From Nitrosomonadales bacterium (GTDB lineage: Bacteria > Pseudomonadota > Gammaproteobacteria > Burkholderiales > Gallionellaceae), in the NCBI GenBank assembly GCA_016213335.1, contig JACRAQ010000065.1, positions 1-61,380 of the forward strand: DNA of 61,380 bases, given 5' to 3'. The notes beneath the pieces are model-generated. The model saw only the letters and a program-made list of their open reading frames with translations, made no database searches and was not told the origin of the DNA. Of this stretch, positions 15,713 to 26,973 are shown piece by piece. Each line of letters opens with the position of its first letter. The first letter of the stretch is position 1. The translations under genes were made by a program, and so were the position numbers.

Positions 15713-16489
15713 CTAATTGTTTTTTTCAGGTTTGCTTGCCCATGCTATCAAACCTGCGAGCAGCCCGTCATCCCCACCGGCAGTCGGCACCACCTCGCGC
15801 CATCCCAGGCGCTGCGCGGCCTCGGCGATGCGGGGATGCGGCACGAACAGCGGCACGGATGCTATCCGCTGCTTTGCCGCGCCGTCCAGCATGTCCCACA
15901 AATACCCCAGCGCTTCGCTGCTGGTCACGGTAATCGCCTGGAGGTCGGCGGCAAGCAATGCGCCTGCGTCCTGCTGCGGTTTTGCGCGCTGGTAGCAGGC
16001 GGCATATTCCAGCGAGGCGCCGCGCGCCTTGAGGGTGTCACCCAGCAGCTCGCGGCCGCCATCTCCGCGAAAAATCACCACGCGCCAGCCATTCACGTTT
16101 TGCAGTTCCGGCAAAGCCAGGAGCGCTTCACTGTCGGAGCGGCCTTGCGGCGCGATGATGCTGCTCACGCCCAGATCGCGTAGCGCCTTGGCGCTGCCCT
16201 GGCCGACCGTGGCTATTTTCAGGGAGGGCGGCAGGCCGCCTGCGGCATGGATGGCTGCCATGCCGTAGCGCACCGCGTTGGGGCTGATGAAGATGGCGAG
16301 ATCGAATTTGCCCAGGCGCGCGAGGAGCGCGCGCAAGGGCTGCGGGTCGGCTATCGGGCTGATTTCCAGCAAGGGGAACAGGGTAATCCTGCCCCCTGCC
16401 TGTTCTATGCTCTGCGCGAGTTGCTCCGCCTGTTCGCGCGGGCGGGTCACCACGATGTTCAGGCCGGCAAGAGGCAGGGTTGGAGTCAT
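15713..16489 (-). CDS. hemD: Uroporphyrinogen-III synthase
   Basis: HemD cyclises hydroxymethylbilane to uroporphyrinogen III, inverting ring D. The 258-residue protein shows the weakly conserved family pattern: LNIVVTRPREQAEQLAQSIE at the start, LFPLLEISP, IFISPNAVRYG, ATVGQGSAKAL, then ITVTSSEALGYLWDML and PLFVPHPRIAEAAQRLG. Two Rossmann-like lobes are implied. It lies after hemC and before hemX, which strongly supports the assignment because the sequence family itself is divergent. The upstream gap to hemC is 96 bases. Confidence 0.92.
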   Translation of the reverse strand: MTPTLPLAGLNIVVTRPREQAEQLAQSIEQAGGRITLFPLLEISPIADPQPLRALLARLGKFDLAIFISPNAVRYGMAAIHAAGGLPPSLKIATVGQGSAKALRDLGVSSIIAPQGRSDSEALLALPELQNVNGWRVVIFRGDGGRELLGDTLKARGASLEYAACYQRAKPQQDAGALLAADLQAITVTSSEALGYLWDMLDGAAKQRIASVPLFVPHPRIAEAAQRLGWREVVPTAGGDDGLLAGLIAWASKPEKNN

Positions 16490-16585
16490 CCTGAAGTAAA
16501 ATTCACCCTTAACGAAAGCGGGTCAGCCACTGATTGGCACGGTTATGAAAAGCTGCGGCTGTTCGCGCAAATCCGTGTCAGAAAT

Positions 16586-17536
16586 TCACAAAGCCAGCGC
16601 TGCGAGAATTTCACCCGCTCCCTGCGCCAGCAAGTCCTGCGCCACGGCGTTGCCCAGCGCTTCCGGATCGCCCGCGCTGCCGTTGCGCTCGGCGCGCAGC
16701 AGGCGCGCGCCGTCGGGGGTGGCGACGAAACCGCGCATCCGCAGTTTGCCGTCCGCTGCTTCGGCGAAGCCGCCCAGCGGCACCTGGCAGCTGCCCTGCA
16801 GCGCGCGGCTCATGGCGCGCTCTGCCAACACGCAGGCGGCGGTGTCGGCATGGTGTAAGGGCGCGAGCACCCCGACCAGTTCGGCGCGGTCGCTCCGGCA
16901 TTCGATGCCCAGCGCGCCCTGGCCTACGGCGGGCAGGCTGTCTTCGCTGGAAATGATGTTGCGGATGCGGTCGCCCAGACCCAGGCGTTTCAAGCCTGCA
17001 GCCGCCAGGATGATGGCGTCGTATTTTCCTTCATCCAGCTTGCGCAGGCGGGTCTGCACGTTGCCGCGCAACGGTTCGATTTTCAAATGGGGAAAGCGTG
17101 CGCGCAGCTGGCTTTCGCGGCGCAGGCTGGAAGTTCCCACCACGCTGCCGACAGGCAGGGCGGCGAGATTGTCGAATTTATTGGAGACGAATGCGTCGCG
17201 CGGGTCTTCGCGCTCGCCGATGCATGCCAGCATGAAGCCTTCCGGCAGGTGCATCGGCACGTCTTTCAGCGAGTGCACGGCAATATCGGCACTGCCATTT
17301 TCCAGCGCGGTTTCCAGCTCCTTCACGAACAGGCCCTTGCCGCCGATCTTGGAGAGCGTGACATCCAGGATCTGGTCGCCCTGCGTGGTCATGCCCAATA
17401 TGCTGACGGCGGTTTGCGGATATAATGCACGCAACCGGTCGCGGATGTATTCTGCCTGCCACATGGCCAAGGCGCTTTCGCGCGATGCAATTACCAGCTT
17501 TGCCGGGGCGGCCTTCGCCTGAGGTATCTGATTCAT
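16586..17536 (-). CDS. hemC: Porphobilinogen deaminase (hydroxymethylbilane synthase)
   Basis: It polymerises four porphobilinogens into hydroxymethylbilane using a dipyrromethane cofactor attached to a cysteine. The 316-residue protein has [22 protein letters not shown], the substrate-binding [23 protein letters not shown], and [21 protein letters not shown]. The cofactor cysteine lies in the late segment [15 protein letters not shown]. Length is normal. It is the first gene of the leftward hem block and diverges from ppc across about 83 bases that must hold both promoters. Confidence 0.97.
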   Translation of the reverse strand: MNQIPQAKAAPAKLVIASRESALAMWQAEYIRDRLRALYPQTAVSILGMTTQGDQILDVTLSKIGGKGLFVKELETALENGSADIAVHSLKDVPMHLPEGFMLACIGEREDPRDAFVSNKFDNLAALPVGSVVGTSSLRRESQLRARFPHLKIEPLRGNVQTRLRKLDEGKYDAIILAAAGLKRLGLGDRIRNIISSEDSLPAVGQGALGIECRSDRAELVGVLAPLHHADTAACVLAERAMSRALQGSCQVPLGGFAEAADGKLRMRGFVATPDGARLLRAERNGSAGDPEALGNAVAQDLLAQGAGEILAALAL

Positions 17537-17619
17537 TGTTTATCCCGAATGTTAGTAAATTTTGCGCGGCGTATTCTAGCATGAGCCTGTTGCGCGCGCG
17601 CCATTGCAGGTGTTGACCG

Positions 17620-20394
<2,775 letters not shown>

Positions 20395-20849
20395 GAGAAT
20401 GGCAGGGAGTTCCGGAGCGGTTCGAGAAAATACAAAACGAATCCGGGCTGGAACTTTCAGATTGCCAACGCGGTCGCACACAGCCTTTGGTATGTTCCGC
20501 CCGATTGCCGGGTTACAGGCGGGAAAGCGGAGCCTGCGTATATGCTCGCGCGCGTTGGATGGGAAAAATGACATTCTGATATAATTGTTTTGCAAGCTTT
20601 GCCTATCCAGGCAATCCCGCGCAAGCTGCTTCCCTCGCATTTGGGGTGTGTTGATCGCGCCATCCGGCACGATGGCGAGAGAGGGATGTTACTGGCATTT
20701 CGGCTCCGCCAAGCGGGAAAATGGGGGGCATCGCATAACTCAGGACATTGGGAGGCAGGATTGAAGTCAATGTTTAGCCGTGCGGCCCGGATCAGAACCG
20801 GAAGCAACTTGTTGCCAAAGAGCACCGCCTGCAATAAAGGGGAAACCAG
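20395..20849. other. Long gene-free leader upstream of ccmF
   Basis: In these 455 bases I see no convincing gene. A TATAAT (20580-20585) follows a TTGGAT (20555-20560) with a wide 19-base spacer, a possible promoter for the ccm genes. It would give a leader of about 255 bases. The leader includes a 7-bp hairpin (CGCCATC-N6-GATGGCG, near 20657-20676) and another GC-rich stem; I recognise no riboswitch class. An 87-codon frame across it has unconvincing composition and no ribosome-binding site. Confidence 0.4.
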
Positions 20850-22829
20850 ATGATTCCTGAGATCGGGCATTTTTCACTCACCCTGGCGCTGCTGCTGGCG
20901 CTGCTGCAGGGCATTCTGCCAATCTATGGCGCGGCGCGCGGCAACGCCACGCTGATAGGGTTCGCGCGTTCAGCGGCGATGGGCCAGTTCATATTTGTGG
21001 CGATCGCATTCGGCTGTCTGACCCAGGCTTTTTTGGGAAATGATTTTTCCGTTCTCTATGTGGCGCAGCACTCCAATTCGCAGTTGCCGCTGCAATACCG
21101 CTTCGCCGCCGTGTGGGGCGGGCATGAGGGCTCGCTGCTGCTGTGGGCGTTTTTGCTCACGCTCTGGACGGTGGCGGTAGCCAGGTTCAGCAAGCGTCTG
21201 CCGGATGAAATGGTGGCGCGCGTGATCGGCACGATGGGGCTGGTTTCCGTCGGCTTCCTGCTGTTCATGCTGTTTACCTCCAACCCGTTCGAGCGGCTGC
21301 TGCCCCCGGCAATGGATGGACGCGACCTGAACCCGCTGCTGCAGGATCCTGGCCTGGTTTTCCACCCGCCTTTGCTGTACATGGGGTACGTGGGCTTCTC
21401 GGTGGCTTTTGCTTTCGCCATTGCCGCTCTGCTTGGCGGCAGGCTTGACGCCGCGTGGGCGCGCTGGTCGCGCCCGTGGACCACGGTGGCGTGGATATTC
21501 CTCACCCTCGGCATCGCGATGGGAAGCTGGTGGGCATATTACGAGCTGGGCTGGGGCGGCTGGTGGTTCTGGGATCCGGTGGAAAACGCCTCCTTCATGC
21601 CCTGGCTGGTTGGTACCGCGCTGATCCATTCGCTGGCCGTGACGGAAAAGCGCGGCGCATTCAAGAACTGGACAGTGCTGCTCGCCATCCTCGCTTTTTC
21701 CCTGAGTTTGCTCGGAACGTTTCTGGTGCGTTCCGGCGTGCTGACCTCAGTGCATGCTTTTGCCACCGACCCGCGCCGCGGCATCTTCATCCTGGCCTTT
21801 CTGGTGGCGGTAATCGGCGGCTCGCTGTTCCTGTTTGCCTGGCGCGCGCCGAAAGTGGGGCTGGGTGGCGGTTTTGATCTGATCTCGCGCGAATCGCTGT
21901 TGCTGGTGAACAATGTGCTGCTGACTGTCGCTTCGGCTGCGGTGTTTCTCGGCACGCTCTACCCCTTGTTCATGGATGCGCTGGGATTCGGCAAGCTTTC
22001 TGTCGGACCGCCCTATTTCGACACGGTGTTTGCGCCCATCATGGCGATAGCGGCTTTTCTGATGGGGATGGGGCCGTTTGCGCGATGGCGGCAGGCCAGC
22101 GGGTCAGAAATCGTCAAGCAATTAGCGGGCTGGTTCGCTGCCAGCGTGGTACATGCCGTGGAGGTGGTGGCCGCGTTTGACCGCTGGTCGGTACCCATCA
22201 TCGGCGGGGTTACGCTCGGTTGCTGGTCCATTCTTTCGACCGTTGCGTACCTTGTCTCGCGGGTGCGCAAGGCGGGTTCTGCCGGCATGCTGTCCCGCCT
22301 GTCATCAGTGTCCCGCTCCAGCTACGGCATGATGATCGCCCATATCGGCATCGGCGTATTCATCCTCGGCGTGACCATGGTCAAAGGCTACGAAGCCACC
22401 AGCGAAGTGCGCATGCGCGAGGGCGACACGACGACAGTGGCGGGCTATGTGTTCCGTTTTGCCGGGGTAAAGGAGGTGACCGGGCCGAACTACCGGGCAG
22501 CGCGCGCCACCATCGAGGTAACCCATAACGGCGCCAAGGTGACCACGCTCTACCCCGAGAAACGCATCTATAACGTGCAGACCATGAACATGACCGAATC
22601 GGCCATTGACTCCGGCTTGTTCCGGGATCTTTACGTCGCGCTCGGCGAGGCGATCAGCATGAGCGAATGGATCGTGCGCATCCAGCACAAACCGCTGGTG
22701 GACTGGATCTGGTTCGGTTGCCTGTTCATGGCGCTGGGCGGGGTGCTGGCGGTAAGCGACCGCCGCTATTATCTGCTGCAATCGCGCGGGCAGGCATCCG
22801 GCGCAGCCGCCGCGCAGGCGGCAAATTAA
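20850..22829 (+). CDS. ccmF: Cytochrome c-type biogenesis protein CcmF
   Basis: CcmF, with CcmH, forms the haem ligase that attaches haem to apocytochromes at the periplasmic face of the inner membrane. The 659-residue protein is multi-spanning, with the signature WGGHEGSLLLWAF and the haem-handling WWAYYELGWGGWWFWDPVEN (the WWD domain). ALIHSLAVTEKRGAFKNWTVLLA and FLVRSGVLTSVHAFATDP follow, all highly conserved. Length is typical. AAAGGGGAAACC precedes the ATG. It heads a block with ccmG, ccmH and ccmI; ccmA-E are not in the window. Demand is visible locally: two cytochromes c are encoded further on. Confidence 0.97.
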   Translation: MIPEIGHFSLTLALLLALLQGILPIYGAARGNATLIGFARSAAMGQFIFVAIAFGCLTQAFLGNDFSVLYVAQHSNSQLPLQYRFAAVWGGHEGSLLLWAFLLTLWTVAVARFSKRLPDEMVARVIGTMGLVSVGFLLFMLFTSNPFERLLPPAMDGRDLNPLLQDPGLVFHPPLLYMGYVGFSVAFAFAIAALLGGRLDAAWARWSRPWTTVAWIFLTLGIAMGSWWAYYELGWGGWWFWDPVENASFMPWLVGTALIHSLAVTEKRGAFKNWTVLLAILAFSLSLLGTFLVRSGVLTSVHAFATDPRRGIFILAFLVAVIGGSLFLFAWRAPKVGLGGGFDLISRESLLLVNNVLLTVASAAVFLGTLYPLFMDALGFGKLSVGPPYFDTVFAPIMAIAAFLMGMGPFARWRQASGSEIVKQLAGWFAASVVHAVEVVAAFDRWSVPIIGGVTLGCWSILSTVAYLVSRVRKAGSAGMLSRLSSVSRSSYGMMIAHIGIGVFILGVTMVKGYEATSEVRMREGDTTTVAGYVFRFAGVKEVTGPNYRAARATIEVTHNGAKVTTLYPEKRIYNVQTMNMTESAIDSGLFRDLYVALGEAISMSEWIVRIQHKPLVDWIWFGCLFMALGGVLAVSDRRYYLLQSRGQASGAAAAQAAN

Positions 22830-22844
22830 ATATAAGGGGCCGCC

Positions 22845-23435
22845 GTGAACCGTTTTCTGCTGCCGCTCGGAATATTTCTTGTCCTGGCCGTTTTTCTGGG
22901 GATCGGGCTTACGCTCAAGCCCCGGGAGGTGCCCTCGCCGTTTATCGGCAAGCCGGCGCCGAACTTCACGCTGGCGCAGCTGGCCGAGCCGGACAAGACC
23001 TTGTCGCCCAAGGATATGCTGGGTAAGGTCTGGTTGTTCAATGTCTGGGCATCGTGGTGCGTTTCCTGCCGCCAGGAACACCCGATACTGGTCGAGTTCT
23101 CCAAAAATGGCAACGTGCCGCTGATCGGCCTGAGTTACAAGGAAGTGCGCGGCGACGGCGGCTTCGACGTGAGCAAGATGACGGCCGAAGAGGAGAAACA
23201 GCTCGCCTGGCAGCGCGCCAACCAATGGCTGGAGGAGCATGGCAACCCCTATAAGCTGACGGTGATGGATCTCGACGGTCGCGTTGGCATAGATTATGGC
23301 GTCTATGGCGTGCCGGAAACCTTTGTCGTAGACAAGCAGGGCATCGTCCGTCACAAGCACATTGGCCCGGTCACGCCGGAAGCCCTGCGGGACAAGATCA
23401 TTCCACTCGTGAAGGAACTGAACGGTGCTAACTAG
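22845..23435 (+). CDS. ccmG: Thiol:disulfide interchange protein CcmG/DsbE
   Basis: This 196-residue periplasmic thioredoxin is anchored by an N-terminal membrane helix (about 3-22). It reduces apocytochrome CxxCH thiols before haem attachment. The active site is NVWASWCVSCRQEHPIL (WCxxC), and the later GVYGVPETFVVDKQGIVRHKH has the cis-proline and family-specific surface. The start is GTG with a purine-rich upstream region, 15 bases after ccmF. It overlaps ccmH by 11 bases, so the genes are coupled. Confidence 0.95.
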   Translation: MNRFLLPLGIFLVLAVFLGIGLTLKPREVPSPFIGKPAPNFTLAQLAEPDKTLSPKDMLGKVWLFNVWASWCVSCRQEHPILVEFSKNGNVPLIGLSYKEVRGDGGFDVSKMTAEEEKQLAWQRANQWLEEHGNPYKLTVMDLDGRVGIDYGVYGVPETFVVDKQGIVRHKHIGPVTPEALRDKIIPLVKELNGAN

Positions 23436-23904
23436 AGTTTTATTTCTTATTTTTTTTGCCTTGGCGCTGCCCCAGGCTTACGCTGGCGAGGCGGAGCCCA
23501 CCGTTGCCGACATCGCCCTGGAAAAGCGCGTCATGGCCATATCCGAGGAACTGCGCTGCCTGGTCTGCCAGAACCAGACCATAGCCGATTCCCATGCCGA
23601 GCTGGCGGTTGACCTCAAGAACCAGGTGCGGGAAAAACTGAAACAGGGGATGTCGGAGAAGGAAATCGTGGATTACATGGTCGAGCGCTACGGGGATTTC
23701 GTGTTATACCGTCCGCAGATGAAAACCGGCACGGTGCTGCTGTGGTTCGGGCCGCTCGTGCTGCTGTTGCTGGCATTGGGCGTGCTGATCGCCAAGCTGC
23801 GCCAGCGCCGCAAGGCGATGCAGGAAGCGCCGAAGCTGAGCGCCGACGAGCACGCGCGCGCGGAATCGCTGTTGTCCGGCACTGATAACGGAGCGAAATC
23901 GTGA
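23425..23904 (+). CDS. ccmH: Cytochrome c-type biogenesis protein CcmH
   Basis: This 159-residue protein has a signal peptide (to about residue 21) and a helical periplasmic domain with the redox motif LRCLVCQNQTIADS. The conserved GMSEKEIVDYMVERYGDFVLYRP is followed by a C-terminal membrane helix (about 108-127). CcmH presents apocytochrome thiols to the ligase with CcmF and CcmG. The GTG start overlaps the ccmG stop. The gene is the short CcmH form, with the TPR part supplied by the separate ccmI just downstream. Confidence 0.95.
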   Translation: MLTRVLFLIFFALALPQAYAGEAEPTVADIALEKRVMAISEELRCLVCQNQTIADSHAELAVDLKNQVREKLKQGMSEKEIVDYMVERYGDFVLYRPQMKTGTVLLWFGPLVLLLLALGVLIAKLRQRRKAMQEAPKLSADEHARAESLLSGTDNGAKS

Positions 23905-24794
23905 CCCTGTTCCTGATAGTAGTGGTTCTCATGATCGCCGGAGCGTTGCTGTTTATCGTGCCGCCGCTGCTGGGGCGCAAAAAGGAGCAGATATCGACTA
24001 CCGTCCGCTCCGAACTGAACGTAACGGTTTACCGCGACCAGTTGCGTGAGCTGGATGCGGAGCTGGCTGCCGGCGCGTTGAGCAAGGAAGAGTATCAAAG
24101 TGCGCGCAGCGAGCTGGAAGGGCGCGTGCTGGAAGATTCCGCCACCGAAGAGATGGCTGCAACTCCTCCGGTCAGCAACCGCAAGCTGGCTATTGCGGCC
24201 GCGGTCGCGGTGCCGGTATTGACGGTTTCGCTCTATCTCATGCTGGGGAAACCGGCGGGGCTGGATCCGCAGAACGTGCCCGCAGAAACCGAGCAGCAGG
24301 TGACGCAGGAGCAAATCGTCGCGATGGTGGAAAAACTGGCACAACGGCTCAAGGAAAAACCGGACGATGCGGAAGGATGGATGATGCTTGCCCGCTCGTA
24401 TCTCGCCCTGCGCCGTTTTAACGAAGCTGCTGATGCTTACTCGCGCGCGGCTGCCCTGATGCCGAACAACGCCCAGTTGCTGGCCGATTACGCCGACATT
24501 CTGGCCGTGAACAACGGCCGCAACATGCTGGGCGAGCCGGAGAAAATCATCCGTCAGGCGTTGCAGGCCGATCCGAACAACGTCAAGGCATTGGCGCTGA
24601 TGGGTACGGCATCTTTCCAGCACAAGGACTATCGAGCAGCCATCGAATGGTGGCGGAAACTCCTCCAGCTGGTTCCTGCCGATTCCCAGATAGCCGCTTC
24701 GATCAACGCCAACATTAGCCAGGCGGAGGGGCTGTCCGGGCAGCCCATAGTCCAGCCGCAGGCAGCGCCAACGCAAAGCTCCGGTAGCCGGTGA
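23901..24794 (+). CDS. ccmI: CcmI-like TPR protein of cytochrome c biogenesis
   Basis: This 297-residue protein has two membrane helices (about 3-22 and 95-113). Between them is a cytoplasmic loop with the CcmI pattern VYRDQLRELDAELAAGALSKEEY. The C-terminal periplasmic TPR domain (WMMLARSYLALRRFNEAADAYSRAA, then LADYADILAVNNGRN and QHKDYRAAIEWWRKLL) chaperones apocytochromes. The GTG start overlaps the ccmH stop by four bases. It is the last canonical ccm gene of the block. Confidence 0.93.
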   Translation: MTLFLIVVVLMIAGALLFIVPPLLGRKKEQISTTVRSELNVTVYRDQLRELDAELAAGALSKEEYQSARSELEGRVLEDSATEEMAATPPVSNRKLAIAAAVAVPVLTVSLYLMLGKPAGLDPQNVPAETEQQVTQEQIVAMVEKLAQRLKEKPDDAEGWMMLARSYLALRRFNEAADAYSRAAALMPNNAQLLADYADILAVNNGRNMLGEPEKIIRQALQADPNNVKALALMGTASFQHKDYRAAIEWWRKLLQLVPADSQIAASINANISQAEGLSGQPIVQPQAAPTQSSGSR

Positions 24795-24819
24795 ATCAGG
24801 TAACACCAAGAGGGATGCT

Positions 24820-25392
24820 GTGCGGAAGCGCTTCTCCGGCGGAAGCGAGTTGCTGAAAGCCCGGAGGCGGCTGTTGTGCTGGGTGGCAGCCGGTGCCGCC
24901 TCCGCATTGCTTCCCGCTTGCCGGGACGGTGAGCGCAATAGTTTTGCGCCGGGTGACCGCTTTCCGGAGATCGCGTTGCCGGACCTGGATGGCGGGGCGG
25001 CAGCGCTTGCCGCCTATCCCGATGCAGCCAGGGTCGTTAATTTCTGGGCGACTTGGTGCGAACCCTGCAGGCACGAAATGCCCAGCCTGGAAAAACTGAG
25101 CCAGCTTTTCCACCCGAAGGATTTGCTGGTCGTCGGCATCGCGGTGGATAGCGACCGCAACCTGCCGCGCGAATTCCGGCTCCGGCACCAACTCACCTTT
25201 CCCATGCTGTCCGATTTCGACCAGAAACTGTCGAGCGGGGCGTTGCGCGCGTCCGCATTCCCGATAACCTATTTGTTGAAATGGGATCGCACCATTGCCC
25301 GGATCATTGTCGGCGCCCGCGACTGGGCCGATCCGGAAATGGTCGAGGAAATTGAAAAATTGCTGGTGGTGCGGCGTATCCCTGTGGGCTGA
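24820..25392 (+). CDS. TlpA/ResA-like thioredoxin-fold protein, probable lipoprotein
   Basis: This 190-residue protein has an N-terminal charged and hydrophobic region ending ASALLPACRD, a plausible lipobox (LPAC) for anchoring after export. A thioredoxin-like domain follows, with VVNFWATWCEPCRHEMPSLEKL (WCEPC active site) and the cis-proline segment SAFPITYLL. It probably reduces or isomerises thiols in the periplasm. It follows ccmI by 25 bases on the same strand, so a role in cytochrome maturation or in delivering electrons to CcmG is reasonable but inferred. The start (GTG) is uncertain by a few codons. Confidence 0.85.
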   Translation: MRKRFSGGSELLKARRRLLCWVAAGAASALLPACRDGERNSFAPGDRFPEIALPDLDGGAAALAAYPDAARVVNFWATWCEPCRHEMPSLEKLSQLFHPKDLLVVGIAVDSDRNLPREFRLRHQLTFPMLSDFDQKLSSGALRASAFPITYLLKWDRTIARIIVGARDWADPEMVEEIEKLLVVRRIPVG

Positions 25393-25420
25393 GTGCGGCC
25401 TGGCTTTTCCGGACCCCTAC

Positions 25421-26890
25421 ATGAACAGGCTAGTCAAACATGCGCTGCCAGTCTTGGTTCTGGCTGTTTTTTTCGGCTATTACTGTACCCCGATCTGGGA
25501 TATGGATTTCTGGTGGCACATCGCCAACGGCCGCCATATCGCGGAAACGCACGCCATTCCCGGGCGCGACCCGTTTGGCATGTACGAAACCGGCGGGCTG
25601 AAAAGCGACACGCTGCTGAAAGGCTACTGGCTGGCGCAAGTCCTCCTGTATTTTGCCTATGATTTTTTTGGTGCCAACGGCGTCATATTCCTGAAAGCAG
25701 GGGTGCTGGCGCTGTGCCTGGCTGTAACCCATGCCAGAAGCAAACTGGCTGGCGCGGGCGAAATCAGTGCCGTACTGGTGCTTTCTATTGCCGGCATGGC
25801 CTTGCTCGATTTTACCGGTGAGCGTCCGCAGCTGTTTTCTTTCCTGTATTTTTCGTTGGCTGTTTTCCTGCTCGATCTTTATCGCGAGAAGCAAGGCAGG
25901 TGGTCTTTGTACCTGTTGCCGCCGCTCATGCTGCTGTGGGCGAACAGCCATATCGGGGTGACGCTGGGGGGGGCAGTACTGTGCCTGGTGGCGATTGCCT
26001 GTTTCGCCGAGGCACGCCTGTTTGCGGGTGGCCGTCACGCAGGAAGGCTGTTCTTTGCCGCTATCCTGGCTGCCGTGCTTTGCACCTTTTTGTCCCCCAA
26101 CGGGGTGAGCTCGTATGGATATCTGCTTGCCAGACAGTTTGGCGAAGAGGAGGTATTAACGGGCAGGGTTTCGGAATACGCGAGCCCCGTCGCATTGTGG
26201 CGCGACATGGGGAAAATGCTGCCTTTCTATTGGGGGTTCGTGCTGCTGGCTGCGGTCGCTTTGCCCAAGACAATGAGAAAGCCAGGCCTTGCCCCACTGC
26301 TGGTTGCGCTCGTGCTGGGCGGCCTGAGCTTGAGCACATTTCGCTATATCCCGTTTTTTATTTTATATGCCGCACCTTACGTTGCGCTGGGCCTGTCGCG
26401 GCTTGCTGCCCCGGTAAAATTGCCGGCCGCCCTGCTGCGCGCCGCGCTGATCGTTGGCGCAATGGCGGTTCTGGCTCATGGATTCCAGCACGGCACAGTT
26501 TTCCGTGGCGGCATTCAGGGCGGCCGCTTCCCGCAAGGCGCGATGGAATTCATGCGGGACAACCGGCTGGGCGGCAAGGTGTTTAACGCCTTTGCATGGG
26601 GGGGCTACCTGACCTGGCATCTGCCCCCGGAAGCCCGGATATTCATAGATGGCCGGGCCTTGGAAATGAAACGCTTTCAGGATTACACGCATATTCTTTG
26701 GGCGACGCCTTACGGCATACAGCAGTTCGAACTCAACCGCTTCGATTTCGTGCTGATCCCCTACGCCAACAATTTTACCGGCGAGCGATACGGGCTGAAC
26801 AACTATTTGCTTCAGAGTCCCGGCTGGCAAGTGGCATACCGCGACCAATCGGGTTATCTGTTTGCCCGGAAGAGCGGTGCGCTCCAGTGA
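25421..26890 (+). CDS. Multi-pass membrane protein, glycosyltransferase-C-like topology
   Basis: This 489-residue protein has about ten hydrophobic helices. The first loop reads DMDFWWHIANGRHIAETHAIPGRDPFGMY, and SHIGVTLGGAVL and FTGERPQLFSFLYF follow. This loop pattern recurs in uncharacterised membrane proteins that resemble GT-C/PMT-type glycosyltransferases, where acidic residues in loop 1 bind a lipid-phosphate sugar. The C-terminal portion (GKVFNAFAWGGYLTWHLPPEARIFIDGR) is soluble and typical of the group. The ATG at 25421 follows the thioredoxin gene closely. No partner glycan genes are adjacent, so the function is open. Confidence 0.65.
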   Translation: MNRLVKHALPVLVLAVFFGYYCTPIWDMDFWWHIANGRHIAETHAIPGRDPFGMYETGGLKSDTLLKGYWLAQVLLYFAYDFFGANGVIFLKAGVLALCLAVTHARSKLAGAGEISAVLVLSIAGMALLDFTGERPQLFSFLYFSLAVFLLDLYREKQGRWSLYLLPPLMLLWANSHIGVTLGGAVLCLVAIACFAEARLFAGGRHAGRLFFAAILAAVLCTFLSPNGVSSYGYLLARQFGEEEVLTGRVSEYASPVALWRDMGKMLPFYWGFVLLAAVALPKTMRKPGLAPLLVALVLGGLSLSTFRYIPFFILYAAPYVALGLSRLAAPVKLPAALLRAALIVGAMAVLAHGFQHGTVFRGGIQGGRFPQGAMEFMRDNRLGGKVFNAFAWGGYLTWHLPPEARIFIDGRALEMKRFQDYTHILWATPYGIQQFELNRFDFVLIPYANNFTGERYGLNNYLLQSPGWQVAYRDQSGYLFARKSGALQ

Positions 26891-26973
26891 TAAAGCGCCT
26901 TGTATCTGTATAATAAAACCCGGTTGACGGACTCGTTGCGGAGAGAATTCTGCGGATTGGCAGGCTGGCGCGC

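Noticed and set aside
20590-20853. 87-codon frame in the ccmF leader
   Set aside because: No Shine-Dalgarno, unlikely composition, and it runs into ccmF; treated as a leader.
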